A DNA stretch of 64,000 nt, from positions 1 to 64,000 of the forward strand of contig DATAAZ010000024.1 in assembly GCA_036259875.1 (NCBI GenBank), in the 5' to 3' direction. The stretch's first letter is position 1, and the number at the start of each line of letters is the position of its first letter. The translations under genes were made by a program, and so were the position numbers. The notes under the pieces were generated by a model. That model ran no database searches. It was not told the origin of the DNA and worked only from the letters and a program-made list of their open reading frames with translations. This DNA is from DATAAZ01 sp036259875. Lineage in GTDB: Bacteria > Actinomycetota > Thermoleophilia > Gaiellales > Gaiellaceae. Positions 56,962 through 64,000 of the stretch are shown here, one piece after another.

Positions 56962-57391
56962 CGTCGGCCTCGCGCTCGTGCCGCTCGCGTGCCCGCTCGC
57001 TCGTTCCGGCTCCCGCCGTTTCGCGCTCCTCGCGTGCCGCGCTCGTGTCGGGATCCGTCAGTCGTAGGCAGGTCTTCAGGTCGTAGAAGACGAGCCCGAC
57101 GGTCGGCTCGGACCCGGTGACGGCCGCAACGGCTCGCTCCCCGTCGCGAACGAGAAAGACGGCGCCCGCGGGCGTGGCCGCGAGGACCTGAGAGAGCTCC
57201 GCGCGCCCGGTCGCGGCGCTCGAGCGGCGCGCCGCTTGCAGGAGCTCGCGCGCATGCGCTGCCACGGCCTGCGACCGGCCGTCGTCGGAGAACGTCGAAG
57301 CGAGCAGCGTCCCGTTCTCGCGGACAAGCACGGCCCCGTCGATCTGAGACGAGACCGCCGCCAGGTCGGCCAGCGCCTGTCCCGCGTTCAT
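56954..57391 (-). CDS. Roadblock/LC7-like protein
   Basis: A 145-residue protein whose first 100 residues resemble the Roadblock/LC7 fold: MNAGQALADLAAVSSQIDGA, VLVRENGTLLASTFSDDGRS and a central LVRDGERAVAAVTG. Such proteins are regulators of small GTPases (MglB-like). The C-terminus is charged and disordered. The family assignment is moderate; there is no obvious GTPase gene nearby. Start: ATG 57391; a GTG at 57409 is possible. Confidence 0.55.
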   Translation of the reverse strand: MNAGQALADLAAVSSQIDGAVLVRENGTLLASTFSDDGRSQAVAAHARELLQAARRSSAATGRAELSQVLAATPAGAVFLVRDGERAVAAVTGSEPTVGLVFYDLKTCLRLTDPDTSAAREERETAGAGTSERARERHEREADDE

Positions 57392-57553
57392 GGCGCCGGA
57401 ACCTACCACGACGTCGAGCGTGCTCGGCCGGGCGCGTGGTATGAACCCGTCGAATGACGTCCAGCCCGTCGACCGGCCGTCTCAGACGGACGTCCGGGCG
57501 GAGCCCGGCCGCCGCGACCGCCGGCGCCGCCAACTCGTCGCGGTAGGGACCAG

Positions 57554-58381
57554 ATGGCGATCAGCGCGGCCGCGCGCACCCGAACGGTCCGGATCGGCGT
57601 CGCGGCGGTCGTCGAGAAGTTCCTCGCCGATCGCGGCACGCACCTCGCCGCGATGATCGCCTACTTCGCGATCCTCGCGTTCGTGCCGCTCCTGTTCCTC
57701 GCGCTGTCGCTGTTCGGGCTCGCGGGCGAGCAAGACGAGTCGAGCTACCTCGTCGAGGAGCTCCGGCGGAGCTTCCCGGCGAGCTCGGTCGACCGGCTGG
57801 TCGCCGTCGTCGAGACGATCCAGGAGAGCTCGACCGAGCTCGGGATCGTGGGTGGGGTCGCGCTGATCTGGGCGGCGCTCGGGTTCTTCAGCGTGGTCGA
57901 GTCGGCGCTGAACATCGTCTACGGCCTGCCGAACAGGCCGTTCATCCGCCAGAAGCTCTTCGTCCTCGCGCTGACGGCGGCGGCGCTCGCGCTTCTCTTC
58001 GCCGCGCTCGTGGTCGCCTCGGTCGGCATCCGGCTCGCTCGCAACGCGGCGTACGTCGGCGGCGCCCTCGCGTACGTCTACGGGATCGCAGTCTCGACGG
58101 CGCTCGTCCTCGTCTTCGTCTGGAGCGTCTACACGCTTCTCACGAACGTGCGCCTGCGCTGGCGCGAGACGCTACCGGGAGCGGTCTTCGCCGCAATCGT
58201 GCTGCAGGCGAGCTTCCAGCTCCTGCCGATCTTCGTGCACGCCTCGAGCGGCCTTGTCGCGCTCCAGGCCTTCGGCGGCCTCGCGCTCCTCCTCCTCTGG
58301 ATCTACCTGATGGCGAACGTGCTCGTGATCGGCGCCGAGCTCAACTGGTGGCTCTCACGCCGGCGCGTGGAAGGCTCATGA
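57554..58381 (+). CDS. YihY/UPF0761 family membrane protein
   Basis: A 275-residue polytopic membrane protein of the YihY (UPF0761, formerly RNase BN) family, about six hydrophobic segments. Marks: ADRGTHLAAMIAYFAILAFV (helix 1), PLLFLALSLFGLAGEQ, ALGFFSVVESALNIVYGLP and LRWRETLPGAVFAAIVLQA, then LLLLWIYLMANVLVIGAELN. The RNase name is historical; the function is unclear, possibly lipid transport. Start: ATG 57554. Converges with the cNMP-binding gene. Confidence 0.88.
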   Translation: MAISAAARTRTVRIGVAAVVEKFLADRGTHLAAMIAYFAILAFVPLLFLALSLFGLAGEQDESSYLVEELRRSFPASSVDRLVAVVETIQESSTELGIVGGVALIWAALGFFSVVESALNIVYGLPNRPFIRQKLFVLALTAAALALLFAALVVASVGIRLARNAAYVGGALAYVYGIAVSTALVLVFVWSVYTLLTNVRLRWRETLPGAVFAAIVLQASFQLLPIFVHASSGLVALQAFGGLALLLLWIYLMANVLVIGAELNWWLSRRRVEGS

Positions 58382-58462
58382 GCCGCGGCGGCGCATTGAC
58401 CGTCGGTTCAACCGGCGGACGAGCCAGGTCACCCGCCTCGCGACGGGGGCCGGGGCGGCGCC

Positions 58463-58912
58463 TCAGCTGACGGGCTCGGCGGTCGTGAGCGTCGGATCGT
58501 CGGCCGTCACGAGGACGCGCTTCGCGAGCGCGCGCAAGACCTTCCGCTCGACCTCGGGATTGCGATCGACCATCCCCCAGAACGCTTGACGCGTGAGGAC
58601 GAAGAAGCGGAGCGGCTTCGTCGCCGTCACCGTCGCCGTGCGCGGGATGTCCTCGAGAAGCGCAATCTCTCCGAAGAAGTCGCCGTCCGAGAGCGTCGAG
58701 AGCCGGCGGCCCTGGCGCGTCACCTCGACGTCGCCCTCGATGATGACGAAGAACTCCTGGGCGGGCTCCCCCTCGCGGCAGAGCACCTTCCCTTCTCCGA
58801 CCTCGAGGTCCTCCGTCACCCTTGCCAGCTGCTGGAGCTCGTCCTTCGAGAGGTCGGCGAAGAGCGGCGCCCGCCGGAGCGAGTCGACCTTCGTGTCGTG
58901 CGAGAAAAGCAC
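58463..58912 (-). CDS. Single-domain cyclic-nucleotide-binding protein
   Basis: A 149-residue stand-alone CRP-like cNMP-binding domain: SLRRAPLFADLSKDELQQLA, REGEPAQEFFVIIEGDVEV, and the phosphate-binding cassette GDFFGEIALLEDIPRTATVT. No output domain, as in the other small cNMP-binding protein at 6329-6700, with which it shares the FFGEIALL..PRTATV layout. Start: GTG 58912. It is adjacent to rdgB on the same strand. Expected to sense cAMP or another cyclic nucleotide; partner unknown. Confidence 0.85.
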   Translation of the reverse strand: MLFSHDTKVDSLRRAPLFADLSKDELQQLARVTEDLEVGEGKVLCREGEPAQEFFVIIEGDVEVTRQGRRLSTLSDGDFFGEIALLEDIPRTATVTATKPLRFFVLTRQAFWGMVDRNPEVERKVLRALAKRVLVTADDPTLTTAEPVS

Positions 58913-58921
58913 AGGCGAAAT

Positions 58922-59518
58922 CTACAACGCTCGCGCGGGCGCTCCCAATCCCTCGGCGAGCGCCCGCGCCGCGCGCGCCCGGTGGCTGTGGCGCGCCTTC
59001 CAGCCGTCCCCCAGCTCGGCCACCGTCCTCGTCTCGCCGTCGGGCACGAACACGTGGTCGTACCCGAAGCCGCCCGAGCCGCGTGCCTCGCGGGCGATCC
59101 GGCCAGAGAGCTCGCCGCGGGCGGCGACCTCCCCCCCGTCCGGCGTACGGCAGACGAGCTCGCAGACGTAGCGCGCGCGCCGCCCCTCGGCCTCGATGCC
59201 ATCCAGCTCGGCGAGGAGCTTCGCGACGTTGTCGGGGTCGGACGCCCGATCGCCGGCGTAGCGCGCCGACCGAATCCCTGGCCCGCCGCCGAGCGCCTCC
59301 ACCTCGAGCCCCGAGTCTTCACCCGCGACCCAGGCGTCGGGCGCATGCGCCCGCCCCAGCGCTGCCTTCGCGCGCGCGTTCTCGGCGAACGTCGCACCGG
59401 TCTCGTCCGGGAACGCGATACCGCTCAGGAGCTCGAAACTCCAGCCTGGAAGCGCGCGCTCGAGCTCCCTTGCCTTGTGCCGGTTGCCGGACGCGAGGAG
59501 GAGCTTCAGGCGGACCAC
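58922..59518 (-). CDS. rdgB: Non-canonical purine NTP pyrophosphatase (RdgB/HAM1 family)
   Basis: A 198-residue nucleotide pool sanitiser that hydrolyses dITP/XTP. N-terminus LKLLLASGNRHKARELERAL, then DETGATFAENARAKAAL, VAGEDSGLEVEALGGGPGIRSARYAG and GSGGFGYDHVFVPDGETRT. All key regions are present. Start: GTG 59518, overlapping the upstream mgtC gene. rdgB normally follows rph; here mgtC lies between them. Confidence 0.95.
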   Translation of the reverse strand: MVRLKLLLASGNRHKARELERALPGWSFELLSGIAFPDETGATFAENARAKAALGRAHAPDAWVAGEDSGLEVEALGGGPGIRSARYAGDRASDPDNVAKLLAELDGIEAEGRRARYVCELVCRTPDGGEVAARGELSGRIAREARGSGGFGYDHVFVPDGETRTVAELGDGWKARHSHRARAARALAEGLGAPARAL

Positions 59519-60150
59519 CGCGCGGCGATCACGTCCTCGCGCACCGAGAGCTCCTCGACGAGGTCGCGCTCGCTCGTACCCATCGGCAGGTCGACCTGGA
59601 GGCGAAGGCGACGGCGATCTTCCTCGGCCTCGAACTCAAGGTTTCCGATCCGCACGCGGCGCATCTTCACGACGTCGACGATGGGCGTGACCGGCGTCGC
59701 GACCCCCAGCTCGAGCTCGAGGACGCCCGCCTCGCCGCCGAAGCGGTTGATGGCGCGCTCGATCCAGCGGAACGGGCCGAGCCCGACGATCACGATCGCC
59801 GTTCCGATCAGGGCGGCGGTGTAGAACCCGGCCCCCGCCGCCATGCCGATCGCGGCCGCGACCCAGAGCCCGGCGGCGGTCGTGAGGCCGCGCACGGAGA
59901 GCCCCTGGCGGAGGATCGCACCAGCGCCGAGGAAGCCGATCCCGGTGACGATCTGCGCCGCGATCCGGGTCGGGTCGAGGACGGTCCCGCGCGAGCGATC
60001 GAAGACGAAGTCGCCCCACGCGTACGCGGACACGAGCGTGAAGAGCGCGGCGCCGACGCCGACGAGCATGTGCGTGCGTAGTCCCGCCGCGCGCTCGCGG
60101 AGCTCGCGCTCGAGGCCGATTGCTCCGGAAAGCGCCGCGGCGACGAGCAG
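59506..60150 (-). CDS. MgtC/SapB-family membrane protein, no canonical start
   Basis: About 215 residues of a MgtC-type membrane protein: LVAAALSGAIGLERELRERA, then LVGVGAALFTLVSAYA, IAAQIVTGIGFLGAGAILR and GLSVRGLTTAAGLWVAAAIGM, typical of the four-to-five-helix N-terminal domain, and a C-terminal soluble domain. MgtC affects Mg2+ homeostasis and ATP synthase activity. From the rph stop to the first helix there is no ATG/GTG/TTG. CTG 60150 is the position used here; an alternative N-terminus could begin near 60195. The gene is inserted between rph and rdgB. The 3' end overlaps rdgB by 13 bases. Confidence 0.78.
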   Translation of the reverse strand: MLVAAALSGAIGLERELRERAAGLRTHMLVGVGAALFTLVSAYAWGDFVFDRSRGTVLDPTRIAAQIVTGIGFLGAGAILRQGLSVRGLTTAAGLWVAAAIGMAAGAGFYTAALIGTAIVIVGLGPFRWIERAINRFGGEAGVLELELGVATPVTPIVDVVKMRRVRIGNLEFEAEEDRRRLRLQVDLPMGTSERDLVEELSVREDVIAARWSA

Positions 60151-60185
60151 GCGAAGGGCGACGTCGAGCGCGCCGATGTCCGGCG

Positions 60186-60890
60186 CTACGTCGATGAGGC
60201 GATCGCCTCCCGCTGGGCCTGCGCGAGCTCGTCGATTCCCCGACGGGCGAGCGTGACGAGCTCGCCGAGCAGCTCCGTGCTGAACGGTTTGCGCTCCGCG
60301 GTTGCCTGGATATCGACGACGTCGCCGGCAGCGGTCATCACGACGTTCATGTCGACGTCGGCGGACGAGTCCTCGTCGTAGTCGAGGTCGAGGAGAGCTT
60401 CGCCCTCGACGATCCCGAGCGAGACCGCCGCGACCTGCTCGTCCGGATCCGGCAAGCCCCGCCGCTGCGCCGCGAGGGCGAGCGCGATCCACGCGCCGGT
60501 CACCGCCGCCGTCCGCGTCCCGCCGTCGGCCTGGATGACGTCACAGTCGAGCCAGACGGTCCGCTCGCCGAGCCGGCGAAGCTCGTATGCGACGCGGAGC
60601 GCGCGTCCGATTAGCCGCTGGATCTCGACCGTCCGGCCCTTCTGGCGCCCCTCGCTCGCCTCGCGGCGGATCCGCGTGCCGCCCGAGGCGGGGAGCATCC
60701 CGTACTCCGCGGTCAGCCAGCCCTGCCCGCGCCCCTCGAGCCAGCGCGGGACGCCGTCCTCGACCGTCGCCGTGCAGAGGACGCGCGTCCGCCCGACCGA
60801 AATGAGCGCCGAGCCGTGCGCCTGCTCGACGAACCCAGGGAGGATCTCGACCTGCCGGAGCTCGTCCGGGCGCCGGCCCGTTCGCGTCAC
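60186..60890 (-). CDS. rph: Ribonuclease PH
   Basis: A 234-residue phosphorolytic 3'-5' exoribonuclease that trims tRNA 3' ends. Visible: GFVEQAHGSALISVGRTRVL, EYGMLPASGGTRIRREAS, IGRALRVAYELRRLGERTVWLDCDV and GGTRTAAVTGAWIALALA. Start: GTG 60890, overlapping the murI stop (GTGA). The last codons overlap the presumed 5' part of mgtC. The assignment is secure. Confidence 0.95.
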   Translation of the reverse strand: MTRTGRRPDELRQVEILPGFVEQAHGSALISVGRTRVLCTATVEDGVPRWLEGRGQGWLTAEYGMLPASGGTRIRREASEGRQKGRTVEIQRLIGRALRVAYELRRLGERTVWLDCDVIQADGGTRTAAVTGAWIALALAAQRRGLPDPDEQVAAVSLGIVEGEALLDLDYDEDSSADVDMNVVMTAAGDVVDIQATAERKPFSTELLGELVTLARRGIDELAQAQREAIASST

Positions 60891-61708
60891 GCGACTTCCG
60901 CGAGCCGTAGGGCCGTCGCCGACACCCGCTCGACGCGCGCGATCGGGAGCTGGAGGAACCGCTCGCCGAGCGCGGCGAACTCCTCGGGCGAGCCGGTCGT
61001 GAGGAACGTGCAGCTCCCGTCCCGGCCGGGAGCGTTCTCGATCCGCTTTCGCTGGAGCGTCTCCGCGACCTCGCACGCCGTCTCGTCGGCCGACGTCACG
61101 ATCGTCGTCCCGCGGCCGAAGACCCGCTCGAAGACGGGCCGCACGAGCGGGTAGTGCGTGCACCCGAGGACGACCGTGTCGACCTCGGCTTGCTTCAGAG
61201 GTGCCGCGTAGGCGCGAATCGCCTCGACGAGGTCGCCGTTCGGGCCGCCCGCCTCGATCAGCGGGACGAGGCGCGGGCACGCGACGGAGATGACGGCGGC
61301 GCCCGCGTCGAGCGTGCGGATCAGCTCCGCGTAGCGGCCGCTTCGCACGGTCGCTTCGGTCGCGAGGACGCCGATCCGGCGATTCCGCGTCGCCTGGACG
61401 GCGGCATGCGCCTCGGGCGCGAGGACGCCGAGTACGGGAACCGCGAGTTGCTCCTGAAGGAGCGGCAGGGCGGCGGAGGTCGCGGCGTTGCACGCGGCAA
61501 CGATCACCTTCACGCCCGCGCGCTCGAGGTACGCCGCGATCTCGAGAGCGAAGCGGCGAATCTCGTCCGCCGGCCGTGGGCCGTACGGGCAGCGGGCGCC
61601 GTCGCCGAGGTAGAGGAAGTCCTCGTTCGGCAGCGTGACGAGGCACTCGTGCAGAACCGTGAGGCCGCCCGCGCCGGAGTCGAAGATCCCGATCGGCCGC
61701 TCGTCCAC
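60887..61708 (-). CDS. murI: Glutamate racemase
   Basis: A 273-residue cofactor-independent racemase providing D-glutamate for peptidoglycan. IGIFDSGAGGLTVLHECLV (N-terminal catalytic motif), IVAACNAATSAALPLLQEQL (first Cys) and TVVLGCTHYPLVRPVFERVF (second Cys with His) are all present. Start: GTG 61708. It is the first gene of the murI-rph-mgtC-rdgB unit. The assignment is secure. Confidence 0.95.
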   Translation of the reverse strand: MDERPIGIFDSGAGGLTVLHECLVTLPNEDFLYLGDGARCPYGPRPADEIRRFALEIAAYLERAGVKVIVAACNAATSAALPLLQEQLAVPVLGVLAPEAHAAVQATRNRRIGVLATEATVRSGRYAELIRTLDAGAAVISVACPRLVPLIEAGGPNGDLVEAIRAYAAPLKQAEVDTVVLGCTHYPLVRPVFERVFGRGTTIVTSADETACEVAETLQRKRIENAPGRDGSCTFLTTGSPEEFAALGERFLQLPIARVERVSATALRLAEVA

Positions 61709-61768
61709 CCGCGCCGATTGTACGAGGGGCCCAGGATCGCGAGCTGCGCGGCGGCCGGTGCCCCCGTG

Positions 61769-61930
61769 CGGGCAACGCTCAGTGCCCCGGCCCGCGACGG
61801 CGCGGCGCCGGAGCCGTCCCGCGCGCCCGCCAAGGCGCCTAACTCGTTGCCTGCGGGCGAGTCCGGGCTCTGGCTTGGTCGTGGCGAGCCAACACTCGGC
61901 GGCACTACCCGCCGGCGCACTAGCGTACGG
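61769..61930 (+). ncRNA. Conserved structured intergenic element, copy B
   Basis: Plus-strand element immediately upstream of pabB, aligning with the minus-strand region upstream of guaB3 (49702-49856). Conserved blocks include CTCTGGCTTGGTCGTGGCGA (61868 onward) and a hairpin at 61787-61811: CCGGC/CCGCG, loop ACGG, CGCGG, bulge C, GCCGG. Relative to copy A, the lower stem has compensatory base-pair changes, which points to conserved RNA (or DNA hairpin) structure. A TAGCGT -10-like box (61922-61927) lies at its 3' end. Confidence 0.55.
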
Positions 61931-61932
61931 CC

Positions 61933-62994
61933 GTGCTCGAGGTCTGGGACGCCAACGATCCGATCGGCGCGGTCGAGGCCTACCTCCGCGAGACCGGCTT
62001 CCTCGGCGGCCGGCCCGACGCCGTCGCGGATCTCTACCTCGGGTACCGGATCTCGGACCGCCTCCGCCGCGGCGCCCAGCCCCCGCCACCCGAGCCCTGC
62101 CCTCTCCCGCTGGCCGCCTGCCGGATCCGGCCGGCGGAGGAGCCCTCCACTCCCGGCGGGCCGTTCCGCGTCGGGCGCTGGGAGCGCACGTGGGAAGACC
62201 CCGGCTACGCGGCCGCGATCGGTGCCGTGCGCGCCGCAATCGGGCGCGGCGACGTCTACCAGGTCAACCTCGTTCAGCACCTGAGTGCCGAGTTCGCGGG
62301 CGATCCGGCCGGGCTCGTGGAGGCACTCGCCCCGCTTGCCCCGCTCCACCCACGCGCGCTCGCCGGCGAGGGGTGGGCGATCGTATCTGCGTCGCCCGAG
62401 CTGTTCCTCGCCCGGCGCGGCCGACGCGTGTGGACGATGCCGATCAAGGGAACCCGGCCGCTCGGCGACGGCACCGACCTCCGCGAGGCGGAGAAGGACG
62501 CGGCCGAGCACGTCATGATCGTCGACCTCGAGCGAAACGACCTCTCGCGCGTCTGCGAGCCCGGCTCCGTCCGCTGGCCCGAGCTGATGGCCGAGCGCGC
62601 GCTCGCGGGGGTCGTCCACCTCGTCTCGACGGTTGAGGGCCGGCTCCGCGCGGGGGTCGGCCTCGCGGAGCTCCTTTGGGCCGTATTCCCCGGCGGCTCC
62701 GTCACCGGCGCACCGAAGATCTCCGCGCTCGACCACATCGCGGTACTCGAGCCGGTCGGCCGCGGCGCCTCGATGGGCGCGCTCGGGACGATCCGGCCGA
62801 ACGGCGACCTCGACCTCGCGCTGACCATCCGGACGTTCGCGGTCGCCGACGGTCGAATCCACCTCTGGGTCGGCGGCGGAATCGTCTGGGATTCGGACCC
62901 GCGCGCCGAGATCGAGGAGTCGTGGGTGAAGGCGCGGCCGCTCCTCGCCGCGCTCGAAGCGCGCGTCGCCGCGAGCCCGCCGGTGCCAGCGTGA
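61933..62994 (+). CDS. pabB: Aminodeoxychorismate synthase component I-like chorismate-binding enzyme
   Basis: A 353-residue chorismate-utilising enzyme, of the PabB/TrpE family, that forms 4-amino-4-deoxychorismate for folate. Core motifs: RGDVYQVNLVQHLSAEF, VWTMPIKGTRPLGDGTDLRE, HVMIVDLERNDLSRVCEPGS and VFPGGSVTGAPKISALDHI. Shorter at the N-terminus than classic PabB. Start: GTG 61933. It overlaps pabC-like (GTGA), forming a two-gene PABA module. The conserved element lies directly upstream. Confidence 0.88.
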   Translation: MLEVWDANDPIGAVEAYLRETGFLGGRPDAVADLYLGYRISDRLRRGAQPPPPEPCPLPLAACRIRPAEEPSTPGGPFRVGRWERTWEDPGYAAAIGAVRAAIGRGDVYQVNLVQHLSAEFAGDPAGLVEALAPLAPLHPRALAGEGWAIVSASPELFLARRGRRVWTMPIKGTRPLGDGTDLREAEKDAAEHVMIVDLERNDLSRVCEPGSVRWPELMAERALAGVVHLVSTVEGRLRAGVGLAELLWAVFPGGSVTGAPKISALDHIAVLEPVGRGASMGALGTIRPNGDLDLALTIRTFAVADGRIHLWVGGGIVWDSDPRAEIEESWVKARPLLAALEARVAASPPVPA

Positions 62995-63851
62995 GCCTCC
63001 TCGCGGTCGCCGTCCGCGGGCGCGGCGTCGTCGATCCCCACGAGCCCGTCCTGCACGCGGATGACGAGGCGCTCCTTCGCGGCCGCGCCGCGTTCGAGAC
63101 GACACGCGTCTACGAGGGGCGCCCGTTCAAGTTCGCCGACCACCTCGCTCGCCTCGCCGGGTCGGCGGCCCGGATCGGCCTTCCCCCCGTCGATTTGGAC
63201 GCGTGCGAGGAACTCGCCGAGTCCGCGCTCGCAGCCGCCCGGGCCGCCGAGGCGGTGCTGCGGATCTACTGGACAGCCGGGCGCGAAGGAACCGGGGAGC
63301 CGAGCGCGCTCGCGATCGTCTCGCCCGTCCCACCCGAACTCGAGGAGCGCCGCGCGAGGGGGATCCGAATCGTCTCGCTTCCGCTCGGTCTCGACGCGAA
63401 CGCCCGCGTCGGCTCACCCTGGCTCCTCGGCGGCGTGAAGTCGACGAGCTACGCCGTCAACATGGCCGCCGAGGAGGAGGCGCGCCGGCGCGGCGCCGAT
63501 GACGCCGTCTTCGTCGCGAGCGACGGGACCGTTCTCGAGGGGCCGGTGACGAACGTCTGGTGGCGGCGCGAGCGCGCGCTCTACACGCCCGCCCTCGAGC
63601 TCGGGATTCTCGCCGGCGTAACGCGCGCGACCCTGCTCGAGGAGGCGGCGGCGTGCGGCTACCGGGTACGTGAGGGCGCCTTTCCGCTCGGGCATCTGAC
63701 GGCGAGCGAGGAGGCGTTCACTTCGTCGTCCGTCCGCGAGGTCATGCCCGTCGTCGAACTCGATGGCGAGCCGCTCGGAGGCGGAACGCCCGGTTCCGCC
63801 GCTCGCGAGCTGCAATCGGCGCTCCGGGCGCGGGCGGCCGGCCACAAGTAG
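62991..63851 (+). CDS. pabC: Aminodeoxychorismate lyase-like PLP enzyme (class IV)
   Basis: A 286-residue fold-type IV PLP enzyme: converts aminodeoxychorismate to p-aminobenzoate and pyruvate, or acts as a branched-chain-type aminotransferase. LHADDEALLRGRAAFETTRV, the PLP lysine in LLGGVKSTSYAVNMAAEEEA (K at residue ~149), and SDGTVLEGPVTNVWWRRE are visible. Adjacency to pabB supports the lyase. Start: GTG 62991. Alternative activity: D-amino-acid aminotransferase. Confidence 0.8.
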   Translation: MSLLAVAVRGRGVVDPHEPVLHADDEALLRGRAAFETTRVYEGRPFKFADHLARLAGSAARIGLPPVDLDACEELAESALAAARAAEAVLRIYWTAGREGTGEPSALAIVSPVPPELEERRARGIRIVSLPLGLDANARVGSPWLLGGVKSTSYAVNMAAEEEARRRGADDAVFVASDGTVLEGPVTNVWWRRERALYTPALELGILAGVTRATLLEEAAACGYRVREGAFPLGHLTASEEAFTSSSVREVMPVVELDGEPLGGGTPGSAARELQSALRARAAGHK

Positions 63852-63878
63852 CCTAGAGGCCGTGTCGAAGATGACGTC

Positions 63879-63938
63879 CAGCGTCTCGACGGGTCGGTTC
63901 AGCTGGACGGCCGGGGAAGGGCCGCCCGTCCAGACGCT
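63879..63938 (+). other. Highly structured region before the last gene
   Basis: AGCGTCT (63879-63885) pairs with AGACGCT (63932-63938), and inside it CTGGACGG (63903-63910) pairs perfectly with CCGTCCAG (63926-63933), with a GGGGAAGG loop. The nested stems overlap at one base pair, so they may be alternative conformations. A 33-codon frame (GTG 63862 to TAG 63963) covers the region and could be a leader peptide; I doubt it is a protein gene. Confidence 0.35.
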
Positions 63939-63968
63939 CCGCGCCGCCGAGGCCGCGCCTTAGGAAAC

Positions 63969-64000
63969 ATGCGGATCCTCTCGATCATCCACGGCGAGAA
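63969..64000 (+). CDS. Start of a gene cut by the window edge
   Basis: ATG 63969 opens a frame reading MRILSIIHGE before the window ends. This beginning resembles class I glutamine amidotransferases of the GMP-synthase-like type (MR[IV]L.I.HG), which would fit beside pabB/pabC, but ten residues are too few for a firm call. Confidence 0.35.
   Translation, partial: MRILSIIHGE

Noticed and set aside
57410..57553. Small ORF before the YihY gene (ATG at ~57455)
   Set aside because: About 30 codons of Ser/Arg/Ala-rich sequence, no ribosome binding site and no overlap with YihY; it looks like chance.
1..64000. tRNA, rRNA, CRISPR arrays, IS elements or prophage genes
   Set aside because: No TTCGA-type T-loops with matching acceptor stems, no rRNA stretches, no regularly spaced repeats, and no transposase, integrase or phage structural proteins were seen on reading both strands. 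Missed tRNAs remain possible without a covariance search.

Overview
The window is a very GC-rich, gene-dense bacterial chromosome segment. It is almost entirely housekeeping and core metabolism, with no rRNA, tRNA, CRISPR array, prophage or insertion sequence that I can see. Several traits point to the Actinomycetota. The gene order rplM-rpsI-glmM-glmS...acpS-nnr-alr is conserved there, a GuaB3-type IMP dehydrogenase paralogue lies next to guaA, many starts are GTG/TTG, and many -10 boxes (TAnnnT) lie only 4-10 bases from the start codon, suggesting leaderless mRNAs. The unusual IleRS and overall style suggest a deep lineage such as Thermoleophilia/Gaiellales. That placement is inference.

Layout. 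0-8 kb: a partial GAF-domain gene, ispH, an IleRS-like synthetase, trxA, a Nudix hydrolase, two small proteins, a cyclic-nucleotide-binding protein, a serine hydrolase and a RidA protein. 8.2-9.9 kb: a glutamate-cysteine-ligase-like enzyme coupled to a peroxiredoxin-like gene. That gene reads through an in-frame TGA exactly where the peroxidatic cysteine belongs, with a bacterial SECIS-like stem-loop just downstream, so it is almost certainly a selenoprotein that ordinary gene calling truncates. 9.9-11.5 kb: a Na+/H+ antiporter. 11.6-22.1 kb: a purine uptake and salvage island with two BMP-type binding lipoproteins, two adenine deaminase paralogues, one ABC ATPase, two permeases and adenosine deaminase. 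22-31 kb: fabI, a DUF1122-like protein, an HDAC-like amidohydrolase, a short-chain dehydrogenase, a FIST sensor, topoisomerase IB, and a lipid/membrane group (PAP2, flippase-like protein, PlsC-like acyltransferase).

31-42 kb: cca, alr, a 3-hydroxybutyrate-dehydrogenase-like gene, nnr, acpS, a HAD phosphatase, arfB, a nucleotide cyclase, glmS, glmM, rpsI and rplM, which supply cell-wall precursors, lipid carrier and ribosomal proteins. 42-50 kb: a uracil-DNA glycosylase, two MFS transporters, acylphosphatase, a class V aminotransferase, guaA and guaB3. 50-60 kb: a PfkB kinase, a D-Ala-D-Ala carboxypeptidase, a LysM protein, pyrF, an exonuclease/GIY-YIG fusion, HU, pyrE, a roadblock protein, a YihY protein, a cNMP-binding protein, rdgB, mgtC, rph and murI. 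61.9-64 kb: pabB and pabC-like genes and the first codons of a further gene.

The most interesting non-coding signal is a structured intergenic element of about 155 bases. It is present twice, upstream of guaB3 (minus strand) and upstream of pabB (plus strand), with conserved sequence and compensatory changes in one hairpin. Two other small repeat families also occur: a TAGGCCGATCGGCCTA-type palindrome (three copies) and a GGGGGAAAC/GTTTCCCCC hairpin (two copies). Many genes are coupled through GTGA or ATGA overlaps. Several clear protein families have no ATG/GTG/TTG at the expected start.
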